Shown here: piece after piece, positions 13,801-28,800 of the stretch
Layout of the letters: every line of letters starts with the position of its first letter
Numbering within the stretch: position 1 is the stretch's first letter
Assembly (NCBI GenBank): GCA_026874595.1
Contig: CM049314.1
Coordinates: forward strand, 4,750,229-4,814,228
Reading direction: 5' to 3'
Source: Sipunculus nudus
Taxonomy: Eukaryota; Annelida; Sipuncula; Golfingiida; Sipunculidae
DNA: 64,000 nucleotides
Made by a program: the position numbers and the translations under genes
The notes under the pieces: model-generated
What the model saw: the letters and a program-made list of their open reading frames with translations, nothing else
Told to the model about the DNA's origin: nothing
Database searches by the model: none

Positions 13801-16800
13801 TATATAGGCCTTCATGTATATATATACATTAAGAGATATGTATCAGTTACTTTGGTTTCATATGACACAAGCTTGTCCATTTTTGTTGATTCGAATGTAC
13901 GACCTGAGCCATTGATCCAGCACAGTTGAGTCAGGTCGTTATTTGTATGCACCCATATTGTCGTCAGTCTACCGGGTCATAAACTGGGAGAAACGGTAGA
14001 AATTTTAGGAAACCTTTTCAGGCAAGCCCAGCTGAGTTGAGATAGATTGTGACCTAGCGTGTATGCTGGGGATAAGACTGGTATAACCAACCCCTCATTT
14101 ATCTTTGATACTGTCTATTTTAATGAGTCAGTATCCATAAACAAGTGACCCATGGGTCACGACACTCAGCTGACTGGGAAGAGATTCGCAAAAGGAAATT
14201 TTATCATCAGAATGGTAGTATATACCAATTCAACTGAAGCATCAAACAGATTAACCAACAGGCCAAGATTGTGTCTGGATTTATATATCTCAAAAATAGA
14301 GGAGAAATGTGTAAACTTTAAAAACTAGAATACAGGTAGCCGACAAGCGACTATGTGTATCCGCCAAAATCAGAGATGAACGGGTAAAGTGAGACATGGA
14401 TTGAGTGGCAAGGGGAAATAGAGTGAGGTATGTAGCATATTAGCTTGGATGTCTGCAGCCTAAATGTGTATGTAGATTGTGCCACCTACCACAAATCCAG
14501 AAAACAGAAAGTTGTATACATATGCAAAATTTTAGGCAGAAAAGTCAAACCACTACATGTATATGAGTGATTTTAGCCCAAGGCAGACAAACAGACATAT
14601 GCTGTGAAAAAAATAGTTGCAGGTGGCCCCTCCAGTTTTGTTTATGATTAAGACCTATGTGAGATCTAAACACATGCACAATTTTGGCCCAATCGGTCAA
14701 ATGGTTCCTGAGATATGAGCTTGGATGTCTGCAGCGTTAACTAGAATGTAGGTGGCGCCACCTGTCATAAAATAAAGAAAGCTGATTTGGAAAAATCAGT
14801 CAATTAGTCTCAGAGGAGTTCTCTGGAAATGAACGTGGCGGCGGAACCTGGTCAAAAACATAGTATCCGCAAAAATTCGTTTTGGCAGATATAAAAATAC
14901 AGGTGGCTCCACCAGTCTGCAGAAACTAATAACACTTAATGGTCAATATCCATGCAAAGATCATGGTGATCTCTGCATTAGTTGTTCAGATACTTCAGCT
15001 TTTGTATCAAATTGTCCATTATTCTGAGGGATACTTTGGAGTCCTATAGCTTGAAGGATATGGGTAACAGAGACCTAATTTCAAGTTTCCACAGGCACTT
15101 TTCATGGGCCTCCTTGCATGACAAGAATGAAGATTCTAGGTCCAGTTGTTACGATTTGTATTTAAAGATCTCAAAAATAGAGAAAAAAATTCGTAAAAAT
15201 TTTTAAAAATATAGAGGTGCCGCACCCAGTCTGCAGAAACTGATGGAACGCTCATGATCAATATGTATGCCGAAAATCATGACCATCAGTGTTGTAGTTA
15301 TTGAGATACTGCAGTTTTTGTATCAAATTTTTCATTATTCTGGGGGGTATTTTGGAGCCATACAGCTTAAAGAATATGGGTAACAGAGACCTAATTTCAG
15401 GTTCCATGGAGACTTTTCATGGGTCTCCAAGTGTGTCAAGAATGAAGATTCTAGGTCCAGTTTTTATGATTCGTGCCCTGTTAACAGATGTTCATATCTT
15501 TAAAGGTCTCAAAAATAGAGTAAAAATTTGTAAAAAAAAAACCCGAACAAATACAGGTGGTGCCACCAGTCTGCAGTCTGCAGAAACTGATGAAACACTC
15601 CATGATCAATGTCCATGCAAACAGTTATGGTGATCTCTGCATTAGTTGTTCAGATACTTTAGCTTTTGTATCAAATTTTCCATTATTTTGAGCTGTACTT
15701 TGGAGTGCCATAGCTCAAAGGATATGGGTAACAGAGACCTAATTTCAGGTTTCCATGGAGACTTTTCATGGGTCTCCCTGTGTGTCAAGAATGAAGATTC
15801 TAGGTCCAGTCGTTACAATTTTTACGCAGTTGACAGATAACTACATCCTTAAAGGTCTCAAAAATCGAGAAAAACAAGGGACCTATGGGTCACGACGCTC
15901 AGCTGTTATATATGATAAAAAAATATTATTTAGAAATGAGGCACATGCTGGTTTTGAGTGGTAATAAATATAAGCTGTATTATGAGTTGTTGTTGTTTAG
16001 CTTATGTATGATTTTGATAGTACCTTTGGAGACAGGGAAGAGGATTGATTTCATTTATTTTATTAACAAATGGAGTACTATTGTCACACAGATTTTGACT
16101 TGGCCATATAACTTATAAGCAGAACATATAATATAAGAGTTTAACTATTTATTAAAAAAAATTACAAATATTGTCCCAAATATAATTTTTATAAAAAATA
16201 ATGAGAATCATATGATTTTTTTAAATGAAATATAACTGATATGATTATTAAAATAATATAAAAGAATATATTCATGAATGCATTCATGAATACATTTTGA
16301 AAGTATTTGCACGAGTATTCATATACTTTCATTTTTACCTGAATTCCTATTCTTTATGCAAGAAATTTTATAATGGAGTACATAATCATATTCGTATTTA
16401 AATACAATTACAAAGTATTTGCACCATGTCTGGTATTTATTCAGTTTCACCAACCAATGATGTTGAAAATCCAGAATATACAAAATTCACACATTTAAAT
16501 AATGATCATAAGTACCTGGTTTTATGGCTTTTATTTATATTAAAAAATAACTGTAAAAAATTCATTTTGGACTAATTTCACATCAATGTACACACTAGAC
16601 ACAGTAGGAATCTAGATTAATATTATCAACTGCATCTTTGTCTATCATTAATTTCCTTCATATGATCCCTAATGATTAGTAATGAATAATATGATTTACT
16701 TCTTTATCATTAAAATTGAACTGAAAAATGCCATAGGTGACTGCATGGTGTTATTTGGAATATGTGACATTCTACACATCGATACAAGATTCTTATATCA

Positions 16801-19800
16801 TCAGTAACTGCAAGTTAATTTCCTGTTATTATAAACTAACAAATTTCTTTTCTATTTTTCTTTAATTTGTTATTAAAAACCAATATAAATTTATTAATTT
16901 ATTGTTTATTGTTATGTTGTTGGTTAAAACTACTAGATGAGTTGGGTTGGACACCTGGATCAACTGTGGCTGGCCATAATCTGCCTGGATTCCTGTATGC
17001 CTCGCCTCAAGCGTGCATAATTTGATGAAAGGTCAACAAGGTCAACATACAGGTGACTCAAGAGGGGCTGGATAGAGCCAAAGTCTGACAGGGTCTCATA
17101 AAAAACATTAATGAAAGCTACAATTTTTGGCCAATTTCTTTCAGCTTTCTAAACTAAAAAGCTGAAATCCTAATGTGTGCATGATATGAAAATTATATCA
17201 ACAGTGCTCCCAGGACACAAATGTGCCATGGTCACAGTTGGGCAAAATTTAAGGTACTAATTTTATATTTATACTAATAACTTATAAAATTTGAAAAATT
17301 CAGAACTAATTTTGAGTATTCAATTGAATCTTGATTAAATAATGTTACATCCCTGACAAAAAAATCTCTAGCTTCAGCAGTGCCCTTGTTAAGGGAGTAA
17401 ATATATTTCTTGATTTTTTACAAAGTGCATTATGTTTGGGCCCATAACTTAAAACAATTACGCAATACTGACATCATTCTGGCATGTGCATAGAGAATGA
17501 AAAATATGTATATTATTTATGATTAAAGTCAGATCAGTGGTTTTGATATTAGGCAGTCTTGAAGTGTAACAATGGGTTTTTAATGGAAAAATGAAGTTTT
17601 TCATTAATATCTCGAAGGTATTAAGTCCTAGTGACCAAATTCTTGGCCTGGTAGGGGATTTTGGAGACATCTAACTGTATGCCGAATTTAAGGAACTAAG
17701 AGCTGAAGCTGGGGAGCTGAGCTCTTGCAAACTGCATAACACTAGCTTGATGTAAACAATATGTTACATGGTGCTTGAAAACTTATTAAAATCTACAGTT
17801 TTTGATCAACTGGTTTCAAATTTTTGGTGTTAACAGTTGAAATGCTAACAAAAACATGCTGTGAAAATTAAATCCACAGTACTTACAGGAAAAAAACGTG
17901 CCATGGTCAAAGTTGGGCAAAATTTAAGGTACCAATTTTTTATTTTTATTAATATTTTAAAAAATTTAAAAGATTTTCATCTAATTTTGGGTATACAATT
18001 TAATTTTGATTTATTGAAGTTATATTACTGGAAAAAAGGTCGATAGCTTTAACATTTTTTGTGTTAAGTGATCAAATATCTTTCCTGATTTTTTACAAAA
18101 TGCATTATGTTTGGGCCCATAACTTTTTTAAATTAAATAATACAGACATAATTTCTGGCATGTACATAGGAACTATATAGAGGAATATTTATGGTAAATA
18201 TGAGGAAAAACAGATGAGTGGTTTTGATATTAGGCAGTCCTGAAGTGTAAAAATAGGTTTTTAATAAAAAATTGAGGTTTTTCCTTAATTTCTCAAAGGA
18301 ACGAAGTTGCAAAGACCCAGTTTTCGGCTTGGTAGGAGATCTTGGGGACATCTAACATTATGCCGAATTTTGGATTCCTAGGTCTTACGGTTTCAAAACG
18401 TGCCACATCTACGGACGGACGGACGGACAGACGGACGGACGACGGACAATGGACCACGACTATAGCTCAGATGACTTATAGTCAGCTGAGCTAAAAATTG
18501 TGAAAATTGAAAAAAAATACAGGTGGCGCCACAAGTCTGAAGGAACTGATCGAACACCTCTTGATCAATATGTATGCCAAAAATCATGACCATCAGTGTT
18601 GTAGTTATTGAGATGTTGCAGTTTGTTTTTATCAAATCTTCCATTATTCTGGGGGGTAATTGGGAGCTCCCCACAGCACAATTTCAAAAAATATGGGTAA
18701 CAGAGACCTAATTTCAGGTTTCCATGGAGACTTTTCATAGGTCTCTCACTGTGTCAAGAATGAAGATTCTGGGTCCAGTCTTTATGATTTGTGCCCTGTT
18801 AACAGCTGTTCACATTTTTAAAGGTCTCAAAAATAGAGAAAAAAATTCGTACATAATCAAAAAATACAGGTGGTGCCACCAGTCTGCAGAAAACTGATGA
18901 AACATCTCATGATCAATATGTATGCCAAAATTCGTGACCATCAGTGATGTAGTTGATGAGATACTGAAGTTTTTGTATGAAATTTTTTACTATTCTGGGG
19001 GTTACTTTGGGGCCCCATAGCTCGAAGGATATGGGTAAGAGAGACCTAAATTCTTGTTTCCAAGGAGATTTTTCATGGACCTCTCAGAATCCCAAGTTAC
19101 AAGATTCTACATCCAGGGGTTACGATTTGTGCCTGGTTAACAGACGGACAAACAGATAGACGGACAGACGGACAACGGACAAAGAGCGAATGCTATAGCT
19201 CAGATGACTTTCAGTCAGCTGAGCTAAAAATATAAACATGTGGATTTACCACCAATAAAGGAAAAAGGTCAATGCATATCAACACTACATTTTAGCCATT
19301 TATTTCTTTTTTTTTTGTATAAATTGGTTTGTCGTCTGCTTATCTATTTTTTCAAATACTCCTTTTAAGAATCACAATAAAGTGTGTGAATTCAAAAAAA
19401 TAAAATGTTCAGATGTTCCTTTCAGTGTTTAGGAAAAGATAACCAATGAAGACAGGAAGGACAGACTGGCCAGATCTGGTTAACTCTGGGCCAAAATCTG
19501 AGATGGCATACAAAAACTCTAATGTGTTGATTTTTTAAAAAAATAATGTCATATCTACAGTACAATTTAGTGTTGATTAAGTACTTTATAAGCGGTGGAA
19601 AATCATGATAGCCAACTGGTGCATGTGACCTGAAACATATCAATAGAGTAGTTCTGATACTCACCACCAGAGGCCAGCAGGTCCATAATGATTGTTGATG
19701 AATGGTAGAAATGAGATGATCAGTGGAATTCCCCAGGAGAAAATGTGGTACAACCTGTAAGTTCACCAGAGGATTATTCACACAAATATACTATAATCAT

Positions 19801-22800
19801 AACACCTATTGAACATTTGATATTATACCTGATTTTTTCAAAAGTACTGGTATATAATTTGATCTCTGTGGAGTGCCACACACAATTTTTACAGATACAC
19901 TTTAACCCTGCCTAAACACAAATTTATAAAAAATATGTGATTTTGACATATTAATTTCGCAGATTTTTTTTAAAAATTGCAGCAAGAGGTAAAACAACTC
20001 AGGCGCATTATTCCATTTTTGTAATCCAATGCCAATATTTATATCATCAGCAAATGTTGCACATTGGGAAAAAATCTTAATTTCAATATGATGAAAATTA
20101 TATTTTCATCCATTTCTTGTATCATACATCTATTGCCATTTTTGCTGTGTCTGAGGAGATTACCAAAGAACTGAAATGGACTTTAAGTCAAAACTTTAAG
20201 GGGCCGATTGTTACAATTAGCGCCCTTTTGAAAATATGGGTGCTTTGTCAGCTTTATCTAATAACAGGCACATTTGAAAATGTTCCTCTGCAATGGAGTC
20301 TGTTAAATTTACCAAATTCTTTATCAAACATAATATACCCTTTTCTACCTACAAGACATTTAAACAAAATTTGTTGAGATGGAGGTACATATGATAAACA
20401 GCATACAATTTTCAGCAGCAAACCTTATTTGTAGAAAAACCATTAATTGGGTTTCCAAGAGAACATTTCTTGTTAATTTTTTTACTCACCATTCAAATCT
20501 GTCTGTGCTTCTCATCTTGACCGCATTCATGAAAAGGTTAAAGGTCACACAACATACCCATAAAACAACACACCAGTCTGAAAGTTAAGTAAGTAATGTA
20601 AAGTAAATAACAGAAGTCCAGCAAAAGTTTTAAATGAATAATCCATCCATTGTTCTTTCTTTGCTAAAAAAAACCACTATAACACAGAAGTATATATGGC
20701 CACTGATGAGAAAGGTGTGAAAGGTTTCCATAGAAACCTGACATTCACAAGATGTCATCTTTACATTTCATAAGCTAAATCATGCTATTGTTCATCTTTA
20801 CAGAGCTTGCTGACCCCTTTTTTTAATAATGTGCATGTCAGCCTTTGGCCTGTTATGAGATAAGCTCACTTGATATTTTCTTTAGTTGCTGCATAAACAT
20901 GAGCCAGCTAACCCTAGTTTAAAGGTTTATAAAATTTACAATAATATGTGTATATCTCATCCTGTTAGATCATTCTGGTTGAAATGAAAAGTTTCTCAGT
21001 AAAACATTCCTGGAACATAAAACTTGCTTTTACCAATTCACTTGGTTTTATTCATTGTTATGGTTCCGTGTGTGAGTAATTAGTCAACTTGTGTCAATTC
21101 ACCATTACAAGACTATTTGAAAAGAAGTCTGATCTTGCCTATGCATGACAATTCACAGTTGGGGAAAAACATCATGAAAGAAGAAAAAACAGAAGAAACA
21201 TTGGTTGGAAATCTGAATTATCTTCACTTGTAAAGTTGCACATAACAGCAACCAGGCAGCTATTTTATATTATGTGGTGGTGATCACACCTGGTGCAATT
21301 TTATTACCATTTGTGTAGTGAAAAATAATTGAAGATATTATTTGCAATTTTATCAAACGGGAGACCTCGGGCCGGACTCTAACAATGGGCTGAGTTTCTC
21401 CAGGCACGCCGACGTGTACAGACCCCCGTCATGGCAGACATTAAAATTGAATTAGAAAAATGTGCAGAAACGGACGGTTTTGAAGCATCAACTGTTGCAA
21501 AATTAAAAAAAAAAATAGTATCTACAACAAAAGGATTCTGGTATCGTTAACGGACCAAGATATTTTAGAACTGAATTTGAACATTGGACAACGTACTGCC
21601 CTAAACTCGGTATTAAAGAACTAAATACAAAGTCTGCCATGCCGGAAGAAAGTAAGGGCCAGCAACCAGTAACAACAAAATCACTGGCAAAGGATAAGGC
21701 TTTGAATGAGTTGATGAAATCACTCGGAGATGACACACTACCTGCTGTGCTTACCTCGTTGGACGATCGTGACACGTGTGAACTTGACCAACTGTGCTCC
21801 CAACTGGAAAAATCGGGTGAGCTAAAACCATTACTTATCCCAGACTTTGTCTCTGCTATACGGGGAAGTGTAGATGTGTCAGAGGAACGGGAACTGGCTA
21901 CCGCCGGTTCTGCTCAACTTTTCATTAGAACACAGAGGGATAAACCAAAAGTAGAATATGTAACTTTAGCCCAATGAATTTCGGCTAACTCATGTATTAT
22001 GCAAAGTTTAATACAGTCCGGGCAGCTGTCAAATGTAACTGACATACTTGCATATTTGCGGTATAATGAGAACCTTGGCGAGTATGCACAACAGAACACT
22101 ATCCCGTCAGTTGAGCAGTTTGACAATGAATACCGTAAATATCAGGCCAAAGAAGGGTTAAAGTGGGAAACAGATAATATACACCTCATGTCAGTAATGT
22201 TGGACAAAAAAGCATACAAATATGAAAGCAAAAAACCTAGCAGTGGTGTTCGTATGAACACAAAACGTTGATTCTTCTGGCAGAGAGATCTGTCTTAGTT
22301 TCAATAGTAGAAATGGGTGCCGGTTCACGGCGTGCAAATACACGCATGTCTGTTTAGACTCCGGGTGCGGCGGAAACCACCCACAATGGCAACATAGTGC
22401 CACCCCCATGATTAGTAAAAATCCAAGGAGTGAATATGCGGGAAACCAAAACCGTCAACTCCCACCGTCCTGGGAATAGCAGCTCGCGCACGTTCATGCA
22501 AGTCCGTTTTGTAAACATATACATCTTTGGAAACGAGAACTGATAGGTGATGTAGATCAAGATTATTTGTTAGATGGCATTTTAAATGGGTTCCGTATAG
22601 TTGGAAATGTAACTGATGTCAAAGATGTAGAATGCAAAAATAAAAAATTGGCTGTAGACCCACGTAATGTAAAAATAGTTGAAGAACAAATTTTAAAGGA
22701 AATACATCAGGGCAATTACATTATTACAGATTTTAAACCACGTATAGTGTCAGCGTTAGGCGCCATACCAAAGGAAAACCAGATCAAGTGAGACTGATAC

Positions 22801-25800
22801 ATGATTGTTCTAGACCGGTGGACGCGGCCCTTAACAATTATGCGCACCCCGATACCTTTACTTATGAAACACTAGATAATATTGTCAGTTTAATAGAACC
22901 CAATGCTTTTATGGCAAAGATAGACCTTCAATCGGCATATAGATCTGTGCCGATACACCCAGAATGCTATCCCCTTACTGGTTTAAAGTGGACTTTTAAA
23001 GCGACCAATAAGACCGTTTACATGTTTGATAGTAAGTTGCCTTTCGGTGCATCTATAAGTCCAAGTATTTTTAACAGACTATCACAAAGTGTTGTCCGAA
23101 TGATGCACAGACAGGGGTTTTGCAATACACGTGCATACTTAGATGATTTCATCCTTATAGAAAATTCACGCAAACGCTGTTGGGAATCGTACGAATGTCT
23201 ACAAGACTTATTACAACAACTTGGTTTCACAATAGATTTCAGTGAAGTGTTTGGCCCAACACAGCGCATTACCTTTTTAGGAGTTGAAGTGAACAGTAAA
23301 ACCAGAACACTTTCACTTCCGAGCGGTAAACTTAAAGATCTTGTTGCATTATTGCAAAAGTGGCAAAACTTGCGCAAGGCTACGAAGCGACAATTACAGT
23401 CTTTGGTCGGCAAACTGCAGTGGGCAGCTCAAGTTGTGCGTGGTGGCCGGACACATGTGCATCATTTAATTGACCTTTTAAAACGCATGAAATGTCCTCA
23501 TCACTACATTAGGCTTACAAAACAGGCGCGCACAGATATGGACTTCTGGGCAAATTTTAGCACAAATTTCAACAGCACCGCATTTTTCATAGATGAGAAA
23601 CCATGGCCAGTAATGTGTTTGTCAACGGATGCATTTAATGAGGCGGGTGCAGGCGTTTTCTTAACCGACTGGTTTTATTGTGCCTGGGAAGCCGATTTCC
23701 CAGAAGTGGCAGAGGAGCACATTAATATAAAGGAACTTTTCACGCTGTTACTGTCGGCTAGGCCCTGGAAGGAACACTGGCGCAACAAACATATAGTGTT
23801 CTACTGTGATAACTCCATTGTGGTTAAAAATACTATGGCCCAAAATTGTCTACAGGAACTGTTTTGGATATCTGTGCATTATAATTGTTACTTCACTGCG
23901 AAACACATTCCGGGCGTGGAAAACACTTTGGCAGACGCTTACAGTAGACTGCATACATACAAAGGTCAACAAGTAACCCATGAGTTGCTTTCACAGTGGA
24001 AACAAGATTACAGTGCCGAAACAAACAGAACCTTACCTCATATGACAATAAATTCGTGGCATTATCTTTGTAGATGGAATTTCAAGGCAACTTAAAATGC
24101 TGGACCATGAGTGAAAAACTTATGAACAGTCCGCTTTCGCCGAATCCACTAAGAGTACGTATACATCTCAGTTAAGAGCTTACCTGAGGTTCTGCATTTA
24201 TTTTAATCTGACACCTGTACCATGTTCTCCTACAAATATTTGTAGGTACGCAACATTCCTCGCATGTACTCTGAAAGCCTCTAGTATTGATGGCTACCTA
24301 AATGCCGTCCGAATACTACATCTGGATGCAGGAATCCCATCGCTGCTAGACATTTGGCGACTGCGCATGATCAAGCGAGGCATTTCTTGGCTAACAGCCA
24401 TGCCACCAAACCAAAAGTTACCAATGACCATAGAAATTTTGAAATTATTAGGTGAACAATTAGATATCAGTTTGGACAGAGCGTTATGGGCTGTGTGTTT
24501 AGTGGCCTTCTTCAGTTTTTGCCGGAAGTCTGCACTCCTGTGTAAATCTCAAGCCTATCATGACCCAAACAACATTTATGCAGGAGATATTTAGAGTTCG
24601 GGGAGCCGGGTGTTATTTTACATGTGAAACATACAAAAACAATACAGTGTTGTGAATGTGAATTGACGATACCTTTGGCAGCGGTTCCAATTCCATACTG
24701 TGCCCTGTGCAAGCAATGAGGCTGATGATTGCAGCAACACCGTGTGCATGTGACCGTGACCCACTTTTTGGATACATGTCTAAATCCCGTTATGTTCCAA
24801 TGACCTATTGTGCTTTTGTAAAGGCTTTATCAGTTGTCATTTCAGCATGTGGTTTGAGAAAATCGGAGTACTCTGGCCACAGCTTCTGTCGGGGAGATAG
24901 GTCATTCGCGTTCGCCTCGGGGGTCCCTCCTCACCTCATTAAGATGCAAGGGGACTAGAAATCTTCGGCGTATGAACGATATATTCATGTTCCCATGGAC
25001 ATTAAAATAAAATTGTCGAAAGTGTTGGCAGCGGCAGTTATGTAGAGAATTTGCTCAGCCTGGTTGGGGGTTTGGAGGATGTTTGTCTCATTAAATGTGA
25101 CATTAATTACCCCCTACCTATCGTTATGTTATTATTATTTAAAGTTGTGCACCAGTTTTGCTGATTGGCTATGATTGATAGTGCATGTTGTTAGTCATGT
25201 GACAGTAATACATTTATACATTTAGCAGATCTTCTATAGGGATAAAGTGAAAAATAATTGAAGATATTATTTGCAATTTTATCAAACGGGAGACCTCAGG
25301 CCGGACTTTAACAATGGGCGGCTTAGTCTTGTCACGGTTCATTGCCTTCATACAGGCTTGTCTGTGGCATGCCTGGTTACAGAATTGCGCTAGTTTCTCC
25401 AGGCACGCCCGCCCACCCTCCCACTTGCTATCATATATTCAGTTGATGGTTACCGCTGTTTATAAACCTTTTTGTCGCTTGTATGAGGATGTTTGTCTCA
25501 TTAAATGTGACATTAATTACCCCCAACCTATAGTTATGTTGTTATTATTTAAAGTTGTGCACCAGTTTTGCTGATTGGCTATGATAGCCATGTTGATAGT
25601 GCATGTTGTTAGTCATGTGACAGTAATACATTTAAAGTTAATGCACGCACAGTAGCATAAATAGCGGATCTTCTATAGGGATAAATGGGAGGATACAAAT
25701 GGTTATAGATTGAAAGACTGGCTGATACCATAACATTTTAACAAGAAAACACTGTAGTTCATATATATATTTAACATGCCTGGTATGTGAATAGGTCACT

Positions 25801-28800
25801 TTATACAGATGGATTCATAGTTCTCCTGCAGATACTGACAGTGTGACACCTGCTGACCATCCACAGAAAACACAAAATATCACTCTCAAACACCTCTCTA
25901 CATATTTAAAGGATATCTGAGAAGTAAAGCATGCAATATCCATTTGTTATAACATTAAACCCACACCATCAAGTATACCAGATCCAAATACATTAACACT
26001 TTAACCGTAAGGCTGGCATCAAAATAGTACCATAAACTTACCAAAGAAAGTGAGAGCCCAGGCTTTAAAATCACACAGAGGGCCGTCTTCATGGAGATCA
26101 CTCTGAAAGTAAAGACACAAGAATTATCATAGAAACAAAATGTTGATAAGGTTTGCTGACACTGTAAACAAAATGAACTATGTCTGTATATACCAGGGAT
26201 GATCTATATCAATTCTACTTCAATGGGAACGAAGGTTCACATTCTTCCTACGTGTAACAAATATAACTTTTCTCGGACACAAATAGTTTGTGAGTGACAT
26301 TTCAGAATGGATCAGAATCATAAAAAGTTATTGAGACTGTCAGGAATTCAGCAGAATTGACTCACAGGATCGGACCAAAATTGAACAAGAGACTTTCAGC
26401 ACATAAAGAGTAAGGCAGCTTATCATGCGAATTATTACTTTATTGTAATAACAGAATAGGAATTATTTATGATAAAAAGAACAGAACTCCATAGTCCATT
26501 CAGAAGCTAATGGGCAATGCAGCTGCTATGTACATCTCTACTAGGAGTGATAAACTTATAAGGGGCAGGGGAGGGGGGCTAAAATATTGAGGCAGCCGGG
26601 GTAGGGTTTTGAAAAGGTTATCCCCCATTAACCATGTAGAATTTTCACTAATGGTGTGATAGGTGTAGTTTTGGGTCACTTTTCTGCATTAAACATTAAT
26701 TTTCCAGATTCCATGCATGCCCTCCAAACCTTCACATGATCATCCAAAGGTTTAACTTACCATGAGATATGTGATGCTGGCACAGAGAGCAGCGATGGTC
26801 AGATACAGGATCAGTCTCTGAAACACAAACTTCTAGAGTATATTATTCATTTTTTTCAAACAATGTGTTTATGAATTTATAAATTTGACACACAAGTTGG
26901 TAACAATCTTAACCCTTTACTGTTTACAAGCCACTAAAGAGCACTCTAAATGGGCAACTAGTATGCCATGATATGTATAGATTCTTTCAGGACAAAAATA
27001 TTGCATATTATTTCTAAGTTTCAATGATTTTCAATAATCTTCAGCAAACCCTCTTAGTGGGAACTGTTGAAAATTTGATAAAGATACAAAAAAAGCTTGA
27101 AAAGATATGGCTGTTAGTGTAAATATAAATAGTGTCAGAATTTGTCGGAAATCTAAGATAAATGTAAACAGTAAAGGGTTAAACAGACATGAGCTAACAT
27201 CAATGCATGGAAAAATCCTAAAGTCTGATATGACACTACAGCATCTGTTTACAGATTTAATGTTCATTTTTTCATGGCAACTTCCTGTGAAAATTACAAA
27301 TTTAGGCCCAAAAAAAATGTTTCTCAGGCACTTTTTTCTTTTTTTAAAAAAAATATGCAGGCCGGCAGTGTATTATTTTATTTTTTACTGTGAAAATAGC
27401 GTAAAATATCATTAATTATTTCTCAGGCACTGGCATAGAAATGACAAGTAATGATTACAATATGAGATAATAAATGATGTATAGCTCAACTTTGTCAAAA
27501 TTTTAAAGGATCTTCAAAATTTGTGACATTGTTTTTCTTTTACGTGTAATATTAACATATAAAGCAGATTATGAAATACTTTGGGTGACAAAATCTCGCA
27601 GAGAATGCCGGCCCTGCCAATGGCCAAGAAATGGGGGATTCCCCATCGAAATGCATTATTGTCATGCTTAGTTAAAACAAGATCCAAGATCATTTTATAA
27701 AGAAATACAATAGAGATTTCTTTAAGTCTTGTTTAATCTTTGTTGATATTTCTTATTTAAATTTTAATTGCAATAGATGTATAATGGAAGTTGGTTTAGA
27801 AACCGATCACTGCGATGATGGACCGCGATGGCAACCATGTTTAATCTTGCCAAATGGTCATAAAGCATGCAAAAAGGGAAAATACGCAAATAATTTTTCT
27901 TTGTGGGAAAATTTTACATTTAAGTCCTTTCACACAAATATTAGACTGATTCCAAGTGCTAATTTAAAGGAGTAGTATTCATTTTTACAGAAACCCAGCA
28001 TATTAATACATCTTTAGTTATGAACACTGCCGCCACATAATGGCTGCTAGAGAAAATAGTTCACAAAGATTGAAATATTAGATAATAAATGATATTCAGG
28101 TCTAATGCGGCTAAAAGTTTTAGAGGAAGTATCAATGTATTGAAGTATATTTGTTGGTAAAATTGGCTCAAGTATCAGCAGGAGGGGAGTCTGACCCATG
28201 CAGGAGTCACATATTTTTTTCAGTAGGGACTAAGCCCTTTACCAAATCACAACAAGTCACTTTGACAATAAAAAACGTTTGACACAGGGGGTTTAAAGTG
28301 ATGCAGGCGGTACCTGAGAAACATATCATCAATTTTTTGGGGCCTTACAATATATTTTATTTATAGAATAAATATCTATATCAAATTCATCTCAAATTCT
28401 CAACTCTTACTAATTCATTTAGTTCCAACTAAACCTGCAGCCCCTCCACTGTAGTTGGTAAAATATTCATGTCTTTAATAATGAGTAATCTCTTACATGG
28501 TTACTGCCATTTTCCAATAATAAATGTCAATATGAAAGATTACTGTTCTGATAAAAAGTCTAAAAATCCTAGTATCAAGTTCTCACCTGTGGAAATGCAA
28601 CATACTTCTTGAAAAGCCAGATCACCCCAATCATGAAAAGACTGGAAAACAAGAAAAATATAAACCTGTTAATGAAAGATCTGTTAATGAGAGAAACATC
28701 ACTATAATTTATAAGGATTTGGTTGAGATACAATCAATATAAATGCATTTAAATAACAAGTGACCCATGGGTCATGACGCTCAGCTGACTGGGAAGAGAT

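Larger units (their letters stand above)
19226..21317. other. Intron sequence around two receptor exons
   Basis: Apart from the exons at 19665-19754 and 20490-20577 I see no supported gene or repeat end. Short open frames here have no recognisable motif. Confidence 0.5.
21318..25685 (+). mobile_element. Ngaro-like (DIRS-order) tyrosine-recombinase retrotransposon, decayed
   Basis: The ends are split direct repeats in the order A1-coding-B1-A2-B2, typical of Ngaro elements. A1 starts at 21318 and matches A2 from 25247. B1 (25075-25246) matches B2 (25485-25685). B1 meets A2 directly at 25246/25247. A1 lacks about 75 bp present in A2. The order of coding parts is gag-like, RT-RNase H, tyrosine recombinase. 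Several frameshifts and stops make it inactive. It lies antisense in an intron of the receptor gene. No target duplication is expected, and none is obvious. Confidence 0.85.
25686..28586. other. Intron sequence around the TM2 and loop-1 exons
   Basis: This stretch contains the exons at 26042-26102 and 26761-26817. The rest is A+T-rich with no recognised repeat end or RNA gene. Confidence 0.5.
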
